A program made the translations under genes and the position numbers. A stretch of 64,000 bases of DNA, from assembly GCA_001599755.1 (NCBI GenBank), contig BCHX01000003.1, positions 3,445,289 to 3,509,288 of the forward strand, given 5' to 3'. This DNA is from Gliomastix tumulicola (lineage: Eukaryota; Ascomycota; Sordariomycetes; Hypocreales; Bionectriaceae). Shown in pieces: positions 11,965 to 23,478 of the stretch (its first letter is position 1; every line of letters starts with the position of its first letter). The notes beneath the pieces are model-generated. The model had not been told where the DNA came from. It saw only the letters and a program-made list of their open reading frames with translations, and made no database searches.

Positions 11965-14006
11965 ATGTCACAATATCCTGGCTACAACGCGGGAGGCTAC
12001 GGTGCGCCGCAGCAGCCTCAATATCAACAAGGCGGCTACTATGGGTACGGCTCTCCTCCCATCTTGCCCGCTGCCTGCACACAAAGCTGCTGCGCACTCG
12101 AATTCCATACTGACGATTTACTCAGTCCTCCCCAGCCCAACTACAGCTATCCCCCTCAGTCTGGATACAACGGCTACCAGCAGCCTCCTCAACAGCAGTA
12201 TTACCAGGTAAGCAGCGTGGGCTTACGGCCTTCGGCCAGCTGACGCGTTTGCGCGCTAACACCACAACCAGCAACAGGTAGCTCCCCCGCAACAGCAATA
12301 TTACGGTCATGCGCCGCAAGTAAATCAACAGACAAGACCTCGTGCGTTCGCCTCCTCTACTTTGCCTCTTTCCTCCATCGAGTCATCGATTTTAACAATG
12401 ATTTCTAGCGCCTTCTAATGGCTATGGGGGACGTCCGCCACCGCCCCCGGCTGGGCCTCAGCACTTCGGCCAGGGAGCACCTCAGAGCTATGCATACCGC
12501 TACTCCAACTGCACTGGGCGCCGGAAAGGCCTGTTGATCGGCATCAACTACTTTGGCCAGCGCGGCCAGCTGCGGGGATGCATCAATGACGTCCGCAACA
12601 TGACTGCCTACCTGGTTGAGCACTTCGGGTACAGGAGGGAAGACATGGTGATCCTCACGGATGATCAGCAGAACCCCATGAGTCAGCCCACCAAGCAGAA
12701 CATCCTCCGTGCCATGCACTGGCTGGTAAAGGGGGCTTCGTCCAATGACTCGCTCTTCTTCCACTACTCTGGTAAGTTGAAAAATCGTCCCTGGGGAGCC
12801 TTGGTGTAACGTTGACTAACATTGCAATGCAAGGCCATGGTGGTCAGACCAGGGACCTTGACGGGGACGAGCCAGATGGATTCGACGAGGTCATCTATCC
12901 CGTTGATTTCCGTCAGCATGGACACATCACCGACGATGAGATGCACAGGATCATGGTTCGACCTCTGCAGGCTGGTGTCAGGTTAACCGCCATCTTTGAC
13001 TCTTGTCACTCGGGCACCGCTCTCGATCTGCCGTACATCTACAGCACCCAGGGTATTCTCAAGGAGCCCAACCTGGCCAAGGAGGCTGGACAGGGCTTGC
13101 TCGGAGTCCTTACCTCGTACAGCCAAGGCGATCTCGGCGGTGTTGCAAACAATATTCTGGGCTTCATCAAGAAGGCTACAAGTGGCGAGGAAGCGCACAC
13201 CCGTGCTCTTGCCACCAAGACATCGCCTGCCGATGTCATCATGCTGTCAGGCAGCAAAGACGATCAGACTTCGTGGGTTTCCCCTTTTTCATACTACGTT
13301 CCTCATCACTATACCTTCCCCCCTTCAGAACCCCCGTTATCCTTCTTGTACCCCTAATGTGGTTCCTTTTTTTGGGGAACTGGTTTCCTTTGGTGTGTTT
13401 TTTGTTCTCTTGTATGGGCTGGATCCTGGTTAAGATTGTTACTGGCTGGATGACCATCCTCGGACACTATACCCTGGCGGCTATACTGATGGCCGTGGTC
13501 CATGGATGATGGGAACTCGACTGGTTCGAGATGACTGATGAAATTGTTACTTCCCCACCATGTATTGTTAGAATTTGCTTTTCCAACGCCTTGGGCGCCA
13601 GGGACAGACCATTGTAGTCTGTTTCCTGCCGTCCAAGGCGACGAGCTACGTTGGGCTTCCGTTGCACTTGGGGGTTGCTGACACACGGCGCGCCGGCGCC
13701 ATCGACATTCTCTCACTCAAAGGAATTGCTTGCTAACATCTTTCTCTAGTGCCGACGCAACTATCGCTTCCAAGGCAACCGGTGCTATGTCCTGGGCTTT
13801 CGTCACTGCTCTGAAGAAGAACCCCCAGCAGAGCTACGTTCAGTTGCTCAACAGCATCCGAGACGAACTGGCCAAGAAGTATACGCAGAAGCCTCAGCTC
13901 TCATGCAGTCACCCTCTTGGTATGTTGACAACCCTGCCCCTTTGAATGATATTGCTCAGATCTAACATGCCTCTCTCTAGACACCAACCTCTTGTTCGTC
14001 ATGTGA
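11965..14006 (+). CDS. MCA1: Metacaspase (clan CD cysteine peptidase)
   Basis: Type I metacaspase, a Ca-dependent Arg/Lys-specific cysteine peptidase linked in fungi to stress, protein quality control and cell death. Seven exons: 11965-12044, 12126-12207, 12272-12341, 12409-12771, 12834-13272, 13750-13919, 13981-14006; 409 residues. The N-terminal ~105 residues form a Q/G/Y/P-rich prodomain (MSQYPGYNAGGYGAP). The p20 domain begins near YSNCTGRRKGLLIGINYFG. The catalytic dyad is His200 (SGHGG, completed across the fourth intron) and Cys256 (DSCHSG). The p10 part contains SADATIASKATGAMSW, and the product ends LLFVM as in other fungal metacaspases. Intron 1 (81 nt) is open and in frame. Intron 5 (477 nt) is several times longer than the other introns. 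It is convergent with the Pcp1-like gene. Confidence 0.95.
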
Positions 14007-14622
14007 TTGACATCATGCTCACAACCCTGTCTGCCAATTTGCCGCTCGTTTGAAATACGTTGGCGTCTCGTGGTCTCTTCTTCCCATCTTTTTTTCTTTC
14101 ATTCTTTCTGTCTTACCCGTTCTGTATATGCTTTGAGAGGACCATTGTATCTTTAGCTTCATGATGGGAGGCTTGTGGGAAACGCTGTGAATGCATGGGG
14201 CAGGCCTATGAGAAGGAGACATGACGGGACACGGGGGGGGGAAAAGGAACCAGGTAGGAGTGTCTCGGAAGAGCGTTTGCAAGTATATATATATAAGCAA
14301 AGGTACCTATAATATGTACGCAGCATTTACTTGCGCTTAGAAGTAATCCAGCTATGCAACTAACTACCTGTGATCGTGGTGACTTGTCACGTTTAGAATC
14401 ACCACTCAAACTAATTCTGATAGACACAAAAACTTTCTGAAAGAAAAAAGAAACCATGATAATGAAATTGTGTTGCGTCGTTAGGACGACCCTGAACTCG
14501 TCTCGCATGCCTATGTACCCTTGCTTGTTTTGTCCAAACTAAAACGCCAGCCAATATACCACATTCCTCCATTCGCCCCAAACCCGAGAAATTCCATACC
14601 GCTAGTGCCGACATCACGCTCT
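14007..14622. other. Convergent intergenic region
   Basis: 3' flanks of the metacaspase and the Pcp1-like gene. It is A/T-richer than the exons, with T-runs and a short (TA)n at about 14285. No gene seen. Confidence 0.6.
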
Positions 14623-17600
14623 TCAACACGCCTCCTCGACACGCACCACCTTCAGCTGTCTCGCCCTCTTCGACTTGCGCACCTCCTCCGTCGCCAGTAC
14701 GAGCTTCTGTCGCACCTTCTCCTGCTCGGCCCACCCCCGGGCCGAGATGCGCATGCGTGCGATGAACCGGGCCACTGTGAGGAATGTCCGCAGCGAGGGC
14801 CTGTCGGTCCCGGCCTGCTGCTTCTGCTGGGCCGAGGGTGCCACGAGGGGTTTCCTGTTGCCGAGGATGTGGGTGCGGATGTGCTCCAGCTCGCGGAGTT
14901 GAGCTTTGTTGCTGTTGTTCATGTGTCAGTACTGTGAAACGAGAGTTGCTGAAGGGGAAAGGGAAACCATACCATGCGTTGGCAACGTCGAGCTGGAGCT
15001 GGAGGAACCGCTTAGCGAAGGCGGCATCGGAACGGAGAGAAGCCTCGCGCTCCCACCGCGCCTGCATCCACTCCATCTGCATCACCATGCCCTTGAGCTC
15101 CTTCTGGTGTCTCTCCTCGGCGCCCTGGGCGGCCCTGACGACCGTCTCTATGGCCTGGTCGTCGCTGCTGTGCGTCTTGGTCTCTGCTAACGGGACGCGC
15201 TGCCTCTGCTGCTCGGGGGCTAGATTCTTGCGGGCCTTCTGGATGTCTCGCTGCAGCTTCTCTGCCGTCATGCGGTAGGCGGCCCGCTCGCTACGCGCGC
15301 GCTCGAGTTTGCGTCGGAGGGAGCCTTCAGAGGCGACGAGGGCGTCGATCGTCTCTTGCTGATACCGGACGTCGTGCTCGAGGTTTTCAATCTCCGCCTG
15401 GCTCTTGCGTAGATTCCTGTCACTGCTGGAGGCCACTGGATCCGAGGCCTTCGCGCGTGCCCGCTCGAGCTTGTCGAGTTTCCGCTTCATGAGGCGCATT
15501 GCCTGCTCATGAGCAGCGGCAGTCTCTTCGGCTTGTTGCCGGGCCTCCTCAAGAACCTCCTCCAAGACAATCTTCTGATCTTCCAGGTCATCGAGCTGGC
15601 TCTGAAGGTGCTTGGTTGCCTCTGCTGCTATGCGCTCAGCGTCCCTGGCTTTCGACTTGAGGTCGGCTATTGAGTGCTGGGCCGAGGTGAGCTGCTGTCG
15701 TAGCCCCGAAACTTCGGTGCGGCGGCGAGCGGAATCGCTTGTCGTCGATGCAGGCGATGCTATCAGTCTCGAGATTTCATCGTCGTGAACCTGGCGCTCG
15801 AGGTCCGCGATCTGACGCTTGAGCCCCTTGACGACATCGCGGTGCGCAGACTCGCGCTGGACGAATTCGAGCTCCTTTTGGCGCGCGTTGGACAAGTCTC
15901 GGCGGACCATAGATAGCTCGCTAGCTCCGTCGATATTGACAGCGCCTTGCGTCATGGCCAGGTGTTCCTGGTAGTCCTCGATGCGGCGCTCTAGTTCACG
16001 GATCGTGCGGCGTGAGGACGCAAGATCACCGCTCTCAGAAGCTGTAGTCTGACGCAGCTTGCTTTGAAGTTGAAGGATTTCTTGACCCAGTCGGTCCTCT
16101 TCGGCAGCTGCCTTTTCGATTTCGTCCTCAAGTGTCTGCTCTATCGACTTGCGCTGTTCCGTCAGGGCGTTGTTCTCCTCCTTGAGTCGGCGGACTTCGC
16201 TGTCAAGCTTCATCTTTGCCGTGCGAAGGTCGAGACGTTCACGGTCGAGCTGAAGGGTGTCGTTGTCACTTGTCTTCGCTCGCTGGAGTTGCCCGTTAAG
16301 CTCCTCACGCTCAGCTTCAGCCTCTGCTAGCGATGTCCTCACAGATTGCAGCTCCGCCTTGATCGAGCTGAGCTGGTCCTGAACGGTTTGCTTCTCTCGC
16401 GTCGCCTTTTGGAGCTGTGCCGTGGTTTCGGAGAGCTGTCGTCTTAGCTGCGCAATCTCCTCGGTGTCGCGTTGAGACTTCCTTGGCGAGGGTGACTTGC
16501 GGGCAAACTGGGCTGAAAGGCGAAGCTCTTCAACTTGGCTCCTGAGATTCTCGCATTCGTGCTTGGATGCATCGAGCTCTTGACGCTTTACGCCACCATC
16601 CATCTGATGCTGTAGGACATTGACCTCGTCCTCCAGGGCGGCCACCTTATCAGCCTGCGTCTGATAATCAATTTGGGTCTGACGCAGCTCGTCTCTCACA
16701 GTCGACAGCTCGTTTCTGAGGTTGGTCAGGAGCGTCTGCCGTGTCTCCAGAGCGTCCTGGAGATCCTCGACTTGGCGCGTGAGAACGCCCTCCTCGCTCT
16801 TGTGGCGCTCTGTCTCACTGGTGAGGGCTGCCTGCAGCTTTGATTCCTTGTCTGTCAGGCTTCCCTCCGCCTCCCGAAGGGCGTCGATTGTTCGCTGAAG
16901 CCCCAGAGCCTTCTCCTCGGCTCTCCTATGCCCAGCCTCCAGTGTCTGCTTTTCCGTCTCCCATTTCTCGCTGTCATTATCGTATAGGTTGTCTCTCTCT
17001 CGGACCTCCGCTTGTAGGTCTGAGATTTCGTCATTCAGTCGTTCGATCTCGTCTCGGTACTGGTTTCGCAGATCCCTTTCGGCTTCGAGGGCGTGCTGCC
17101 GCTCCTTCGCTAGAATCTCCTCCGTCTCTTGCAGCTCCTTTTGTAGGGAAGCAGTGTTCTGCTCCAGTGACTCGGATTTCGTCTTCAGGGCATCAAACCG
17201 CGATTGGAGAGTATCGTTCTCGTCACCTCGTGCTAGCAGCTCGTCCTCTAGCTCGCGGAGCCTCGCTGCCATTGACGCCTTCTCGTCGTCATCCCCATTT
17301 CTTTCGTCTTCCAGGTCCCTGATTGCAGACCTGAGCTCGTCGTTCTCTTGGTTAGCTTCGGCGAGGTCCCTCTCCAAGACTGCACGGTTCTCGCTGGCTT
17401 GGTCGAGTTCTTCTTGGAGACGAGCAACCTTCTCCTCGATTTGGCGAGAAAGACCCTTGGTGACCACAGACTTATTGGCCATCTCTTCTTGCAGCTCTTC
17501 AAGATCTCCTTCCGCGCGGTCCTTTTGTGACGCAGCCTCGTTCATCTTGGTGACAGCATCCTCCATCTGCTCTTTCATGTCCTCGAGCTGCTCTTCTAGG

Positions 17601-18772
17601 CGACGGATATCCAACTCGAGGCTTTCGATGGTCTCCTTTGCCTCCCCGAGCTCCTCATTATCCTGTTCGGCCTGTTCCATCTCCACCATCTTTCGTTTAG
17701 CGTCCTTCGCTGATTCTTCTGCTTCTTCCAGTTTGTCCCTGAGATCTTCGAGCTCATCTTCCCGTTCCGAAATCAGACGATCTTTCTCGCGGAGGTCGGC
17801 CTCAAGGTCGCCAATATCGTCTTGAAGCTTCTCAACCTGATCCTGATCTCGCTTGCCCTCATCAACCTGTCGCTGAAGCTCCTCCACGTTTGACTCTCTC
17901 TCCTCTAGGATTTGCTGAAGTTTTTCTAGCTCGGCGCGCTGGTTCTCGTCGGCATACTTGCGCTTCGCCCTCTCCTGAAGCTCGATCATTTGTTGCCGAT
18001 AGGTCTCCAGGTCCTTTTCGGCGGTCGTAAGGTGCTTCTTGTACTTATGCAGCTCTCTTTGCATTGTGACCTTGTCGACCTTGAGCTCCGTGTTTTCTTT
18101 GAGGGCCGCTTCACTAAAGCCAGGCCCTGCTTTGCGGAGCGCCTCCTCAAGGAAGTGAATCTTGAGCTTGAGGCCGAAGTTTTCCTTCTCGATCCTATCG
18201 ATGACGTTTTCCTGCTCACGAAGAGAGAGCTGGTTTCCGTCCTGTAGCGGTCCCTTGTCGACAGCGCCGCCGCCACGACGCGGTGGCAGTGCCAGAGGAG
18301 TCGAAGCCGCACTACTGGCCTCAACCTGAGGCAGGGTGTTGTCGAGGTATGATTGGTTTCGGGATCCGGTATATAGGGAGGTCTCGCCGGGAGGCAGCAA
18401 CGTCACTTCGTCCTCGTTGACCCTGTCTAGCCCAGGCGTGCCGGATACAGCTGACCCGTTCTCCTTGCCCCTCCGCCGTACGCTGTTCCGTGTCGCGGAT
18501 TTGAGGAGAGGTGTGAACTCGGCGCCCCCAATACTTGGCGGCAGGTTTATCCTGTCGGCCAGCGGCCCGCTTCGGCGTGGTGTTCTGAGGTTGATCCCGC
18601 CGCCGCGTCGGCCGTTCTGAAGCTGCTGGAGAAGATTGCCATCCTTGCCGGGGGACTGGAAGGACGCTTCCTGGGAGATGTCGGCGAAGTCGGGTCTTTG
18701 GCTCAGGTAGGTCGCGTCGCCAATGTTTGTTCGTGGAGTGTCGAGCACTCCTCCATACCGTGGCTGGGGCAT
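14623..18772 (-). CDS. pcpA: Pericentrin/Spc110/Pcp1-type spindle pole body protein
   Basis: Two exons on the minus strand: 18772-14973 and 14911-14623, separated by a 61-nt intron (GTATGG, ACTGAC branch, ACAG); 1362 residues. Residues about 183-255 (SLREQENVIDRIEKENFGLK onward, then FLEEALRKAGPG) match the centrosomin motif 1 that docks gamma-tubulin complexes. Next come some 900 residues of nearly unbroken heptad coiled coil rich in Glu, Lys, Arg, Gln and Leu. Near the C-terminus, KELKGMVMQMEWMQARW and the segment at about 1305-1345 (LRTFLTVARFIARMRISARG) resemble the PACT/calmodulin-binding region of pericentrins. The combination of CM1 and PACT fits the inner-plaque protein PcpA/Pcp1. The Mto1/ApsB group also has CM1 and is the main alternative. 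It is divergent from the F-box gene across 589 bp. Confidence 0.85.
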
Positions 18773-19361
18773 GGTGAGGGCTATTGTACTGGAGGGAATG
18801 CGCGATCAATGGGGTGGTGGTGGTGGTGGGCGATGTTCGCGTCGATTCATGCCGTGATGGTGGGTAGGAGCATCGGGTGTCTGGCAAGCTAAGTCGGAGC
18901 GAGATCTGAATGTTGGTAGCCAGATACGATAACACAAGAAAAACAGGCAAGAAAAAAAAGAATAATGTCTCTGCCAGAGAAGCGACTCGGTTCGGAGACG
19001 CGATGGAGTGAGTCGTGATGAAAGAATGGATTCGGTACGTATACTCGTCGTGACTGCTCGCCCATAATTCCACAGCAAGAACGACCCTCTTGAAGCGCGT
19101 GTTGACTGCCGCGATTGTTTACTTTCTGATTTCCTGTTTGGGAAAAGTGCCGTTTGGGCAGCGGAAGGTGGGGATCCACTGCTTGCAATGACGATCGTGC
19201 CTGCCAAAAATGTGGCTGGATGGAACAAGTTAGAACGACCCCGCCAAAAAGGTCCAACTCGCAAGAGCGTGGGATGAAGGAGATGCGACAATCCCTCATC
19301 TACAACAACGTTTGTTGCCTCAACTCCCAATATCGCCCTCTCCCGGCTTCCATGGCCTACC
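18773..19361. promoter_or_regulatory. Shared upstream region of Pcp1-like and F-box genes
   Basis: 589 bp between two divergent starts, so it must hold both promoters and leaders. Pyrimidine- and purine-rich patches occur near both starts. I cannot assign a factor-binding site with confidence. Confidence 0.5.
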
Positions 19362-21346
19362 ATGCATTTCCTCGCGCTCCCGGATGAAATCATCCACCAC
19401 ATCATCTACTACCTCGACCCGTTGGAGATTCTCTGGAGCTTTCAGCGTGTCAATCGTCGCGCCGCGCTTCTCGCGCAAGCACCGCTGATATGGAAGGCCA
19501 ACTGCAAGCACAGCTTCAAATTCTGGAGCCCGAGCCACGACTATCCGACCTTGGAGACGCTCCCTGTAGCCGATATCTCCTGGAAGGACTTGTTCGTTCT
19601 GAGAGCCAAGAAAAATGCCCGTGCCTCCCTCCTCTTTGGAGAAATTATGACCACCAAGTTGCGTCGATGGGAGAAATTCGAGGAGATTTATGAGATGGGC
19701 TATGATGCAAAGGACTTCCTTATACAGCAGTGCACAGTCGATGAGTCGTCTGAATTAGGGCTTGCTACAAGGTCATCAGCCCTTTGTATCCTGGTACACG
19801 TGGTTTGGCAAGGACTAACCAGAGTCCTCTTACAGATACTGGGCCCGAGCCATTCTGGACAATTTCCACAGGGCCATTGCCATATACGAGTGGCAAAGCA
19901 TGCTGACTGAGAATGCTCCGATGAGCCAGCTCGAGAAGGTCTTGGGATGCTTTGACCTCTTTGTTCTCGGCTCGAGTGAAGGCGATTTAGACGATGTACT
20001 ACTCTGTTCTGCCCTCTTACGTCGAGCGCTATAAACGCTAACGCTGCAGTCTAGATAAGCCGAATGCTAGATGAGACAGCAGCCAACTTCCGGGCCAGCA
20101 CTCCTGAACTTGAGTCGTTTTCTACCAAGGAGAAGGCACTGGCACTCAATAGATGGTTGCGGGCACAGAATCTGACTGGAGTGCAAAACCCAGCACGAGA
20201 TTATCGGAACCTGAGAAACTGTCTCATCGGCCAGGTGCTCCGGCATCCCGACCACGAATCCATCCCTATCATTTCAAGTGCCATCTTTGCCTGCGTGGCC
20301 CGCCGGCTTGGCCTGCTAGCTGGCTGCTGCGGATTTCCGACGCACGTGCATGCGGTAGTGGCCCTGCCTGGAGAAGAAGTACCCAGGATGTACCTGGATC
20401 CTTACGGTAATGATGATGAGGTCCTGGAGCAAGACCTCAGGGGTATCCTCAGGCGATTTGGGTGGCCAATAACTGCGGAATCGCTCGGGATCATGCCTGA
20501 TACTTCTATAGTGACCCGGGTCGCGGGCAATATCAACGAGACAAACAACCTGGTCTATTCAAGGCGGGCGATTCGAGACGGCGCTCCCACCGATCACGAC
20601 TACACCCAGCTGATCGAAGGCCACGGGTGGCCTGTTATGTCCGCCTGTCAGTACGCAGGCCTCTGGTCCAGGCTTCTCCTCTCGCAGCCGGCTCGCTTGG
20701 AGTGGCTCAGGGATCTGGAGGAGCTCTTCGACCATATGATCCGGACATTTCCCGAGGACTGCTGGCTGATAGAAAGGTACCTCATGCCAATCTATGACAC
20801 CTTAGGTCCCATACCAAATGGAAACCTGCGCCTTGAAAGCCGCCAGGCTCTGAGAACCATCCGCCTTTCAGACCGGGAGCTGGGTCCTGTTTGCCCGCGA
20901 CTTCAAGACGAGCAGAACGCCGCGCTTTACCGGGTTGGTGACGTGTTCAAGCACCGCCGGTATGAATATTTCGGCGTCATTACGGGCTGGTCTTCCCAGG
21001 GTTCCAGAGCCAGAGTAGAGTCGACGATGACGGACGGCGAGCTGCAGGCACATTACAGTCCGCTGGGGTTGATGAATCGACTTCAGATGGATGACAAGAC
21101 ATATTATACATACATGTAAGTCTTCCTCTCTCTTTCTCCGCCGTGTTCAGAACACTGACCGTTGCCATCAGACGCAACATGACGTCGGAGAGATATATCG
21201 CTACCGAGGACAACATAGAGCTAGTCCGGGACCCCGAAGTGATCCGTGACCACGTGTTTGTGTACGCCGGGAAGTACTTCAAGAGGTTTGACCGCGAGAC
21301 CTGCAGGTTCGTCTCAAACATTCGAGAGCAGTTTCCCGACGACTAG
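19362..21346 (+). CDS. FBXO21-like F-box protein (F-box, transglutaminase-like, YccV-like)
   Basis: Four exons: 19362-19771, 19836-19995, 20055-21115, 21172-21346; introns of 64, 59 and 56 nt; 601 residues. The N-terminus (LALPDEIIHHIIYYLDPLEI) is an F-box, expected to bind Skp1 in an SCF ubiquitin ligase. Residues about 235-320 (RNCLIGQVL...SAIFACVARRLGLLAGCCG, FPTHVHAVV, YLDPYG) resemble the SirB1/transglutaminase-like domain. Residues about 480-585 (YRVGDVFKHRRYEYFGVI, ending VYAGKYFKRFD) resemble the YccV/HspQ hemimethylated-DNA-binding-like domain. The same three-domain order is known from animal FBXO21, which suggests orthology; the substrate is unknown. The first donor (GTCATC) is weak, but the join restores a good frame (ATRYWARAIL). 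Confidence 0.88.
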
Positions 21347-21609
21347 GGTCGGGATGATGGTGTTGTCACGGGATGGGATGATAAACGTGTGAATGAGTCA
21401 TGGAGATGGAAGATGGGCAGAGGGAGACTAGCATGCGTGCTCAAATTATCAGCTTCTGCATTGGTTCATCATAGAAGTGAGAGCTTTGAACTTTGAGCGT
21501 GTCTTGTGTCGTTGCTACTTTCATTCTCTTTGTCCGATGTTTGCACTAGCACTATGCAAACATCGACTGGTTCTGGTTATGCTAATGCTGCACGTTGCAT
21601 CTATCCTTA

Positions 21610-23478
21610 TCATGCCTCTTTGATGATATTCTCTAGCACGCCCTTCTCAGCCAGTTTCGTCACCCATTTGTGCAGAGCCGGGCCAAAGTCTCTCTTGCGG
21701 CCCTGGACGCGACGGTCATCGTCTGCCATAGCCACCAGCTCGGCTCTATACTCCCCTATAGCAGCCTTTGCCTCAATAACGAGGTCCTGGTGTAAGCTCA
21801 CGGCTTCGTCGACGCTCAGATCCGATCGCGAGAGAACATCTCGAGCATGCTCTAGGACATCAGCCTGCTCGATGTCAGACGCGGTAAGATTGAACTCTGG
21901 CAGACCGGCGGAATAATCCGCATCGGGAGCGAAGGGGGGCTCTTTCGAGGGCGCGGCTGCTCTGAACGCGTTGTTGTCGCTCATCTTGTGGTGGAGGCGG
22001 CGGAGGGAGGAGATGGCGCGGGCAATCTGGGTCGTGTACCCGACGAGAGGACTCCTGCAAAGGGCGAGGAGGTTGAAGGAGAGCTGTGTCTCCTCGTACT
22101 GGAGCATCCGGGCCTCGATCTGTGGTCTGACGACGGACGTCCAGTCTTCTGAGTCGACGGGGCCTTGTCGATGCTGCATATTAGCACCCGCTCCACACTA
22201 TCCAAGGCCTGGTTGATGATGATGATGATGATGATATACGTACCGAGTCTGTGAGGGGAGCACTTCAATCCATCCAGTTCCCAGACATCGCCCCCGGCAG
22301 GCACATACGCGATGAAATGATACCCATACGTCGACGCCTCAACCTTTTTCCTCCCTTTCCCCTTCCCTTTCCCTTTACCCGCCTTCCTCGGCGTCGTCGT
22401 CGTCGTCGCGGCCGCGGCGCCCGTCCTGCTCTTCTTGGACTTGGGCCTGCTCGCCTCGTTCTCGAGCGCGAGGTCCGCGTTGAGGTGGTTGATGCGCCGC
22501 GTGAAGGAGTTGTGCGTCCGGCGGATGAAGGCGTCGGCGCTGAGCTTGTGGCCGCGCAGGGCCGTGGGCAGGCCCGCGGTGCTGGCCTTGAACTGGCGCA
22601 GCTGCGGGCCGAGCTCGAGGCCGGGCACGTTCATGATGATGTTGAGGAGGGCGACGGTGGCGCAGGCGTTCTGGGTGACCTGGTTCGCGAACCAGAGGCT
22701 GCCGATGTCTTCCTGCTCGCCTTCCTCGTCGAGGGCCGGGTGGTATTCGAAGAGGAAGATGAGGCCGTAGACGGGCTTCCTGGATGGGGGTTTGTGAGTG
22801 CCATGTGCTGGGGGTGGGGGGGGGACGTGGATATAGTGATGATGATGGATGGATGGGCTCACGGTAGGAAGTCGATGGATGCTTGGTCGAGTGTGAAGAG
22901 CTCCTGGGCCTTCACATTCGGGATGCCCAGGTCTCGTAGTATTATGGTGAAGAATGCCTACCACAACAACAAAATGTCAGCACCACCACCACAGATTCGA
23001 ACAACACTGTCTGATATCAAGGCCAACTCACAGGTTCCGACTCCAGCTCGATCCATCCCTCCCACTCCTCGATATCGGCAGGCTCGAGCGGCCTCAGCGC
23101 CTCGTGAAGCAGCTCCGAAGAAGGGACGCCAAGCTGCCTCGCGGGCTCGCTGGCCTTGCGCTTGGGATTCCGTCTAGACCCGCCGTTGGTGGACGCCGCC
23201 GCCGCCACGGCTGCTGCGGTCGCTTCTGAGGTCGCGAGGCTATCTTGCAGCTTCGCGAGGGCTGCGCGAGCACGGCCTGAGCGACGCACAGGAGCAGGGC
23301 TCTGTGAGCTGGTCTCCGTCGCCTGGGACGCGCCGTTCTCGGTCCCGGCCTCGGTCTCGGTCTCATCTCCGTCATGCGTCTCGGCCTCTGCTGTGTCTGG
23401 CTTCGAAGAAGACGGCGGCTGCGACGGCGTTGCCTCGCGGTCGGGCTCCGTGTCTGAGGAGGCCTTTGATTCGGCCAT
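21610..23478 (-). CDS. Ubiquitin carboxyl-terminal hydrolase, UCH family (UCHL5/BAP1-like)
   Basis: Four exons on the minus strand: 23478-23032, 22957-22863, 22779-22244, 22163-21610; introns of 74, 83 and 80 nt; 543 residues. The N-terminal ~115 residues are acidic, Ser/Thr-rich and probably disordered. The UCH catalytic domain follows (EWEGWIELESEP... near 140). Active-site residues are visible: Gln214 in FANQV, Cys220 in NACAT, His335 in GYHFIAYVP and Asp350 in WELDGL. Between Cys and His lies a long basic insert with repeated Lys-Gly (about 290-328), at the position of the crossover loop. The C-terminal ~150 residues hold a helical segment typical of the UCHL5/BAP1 branch. The last acceptor was placed at ACAAG because only this keeps frame (RLGPVDSEDW). 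Intron 3 contains a (GAT)n run. It is convergent with the F-box gene, 263 bp apart. Confidence 0.9.
22215..22236. repeat. (GAT)n microsatellite in an intron
   Basis: About seven GAT units within intron 3 of the UCH gene. Confidence 0.85.

Noticed and set aside
13515..13535. GGTTCGAGATG resembling a tRNA B box in the metacaspase intron
   Set aside because: Does not match GGTTCGANTCC at the end, and no A box or acceptor stem could be found.
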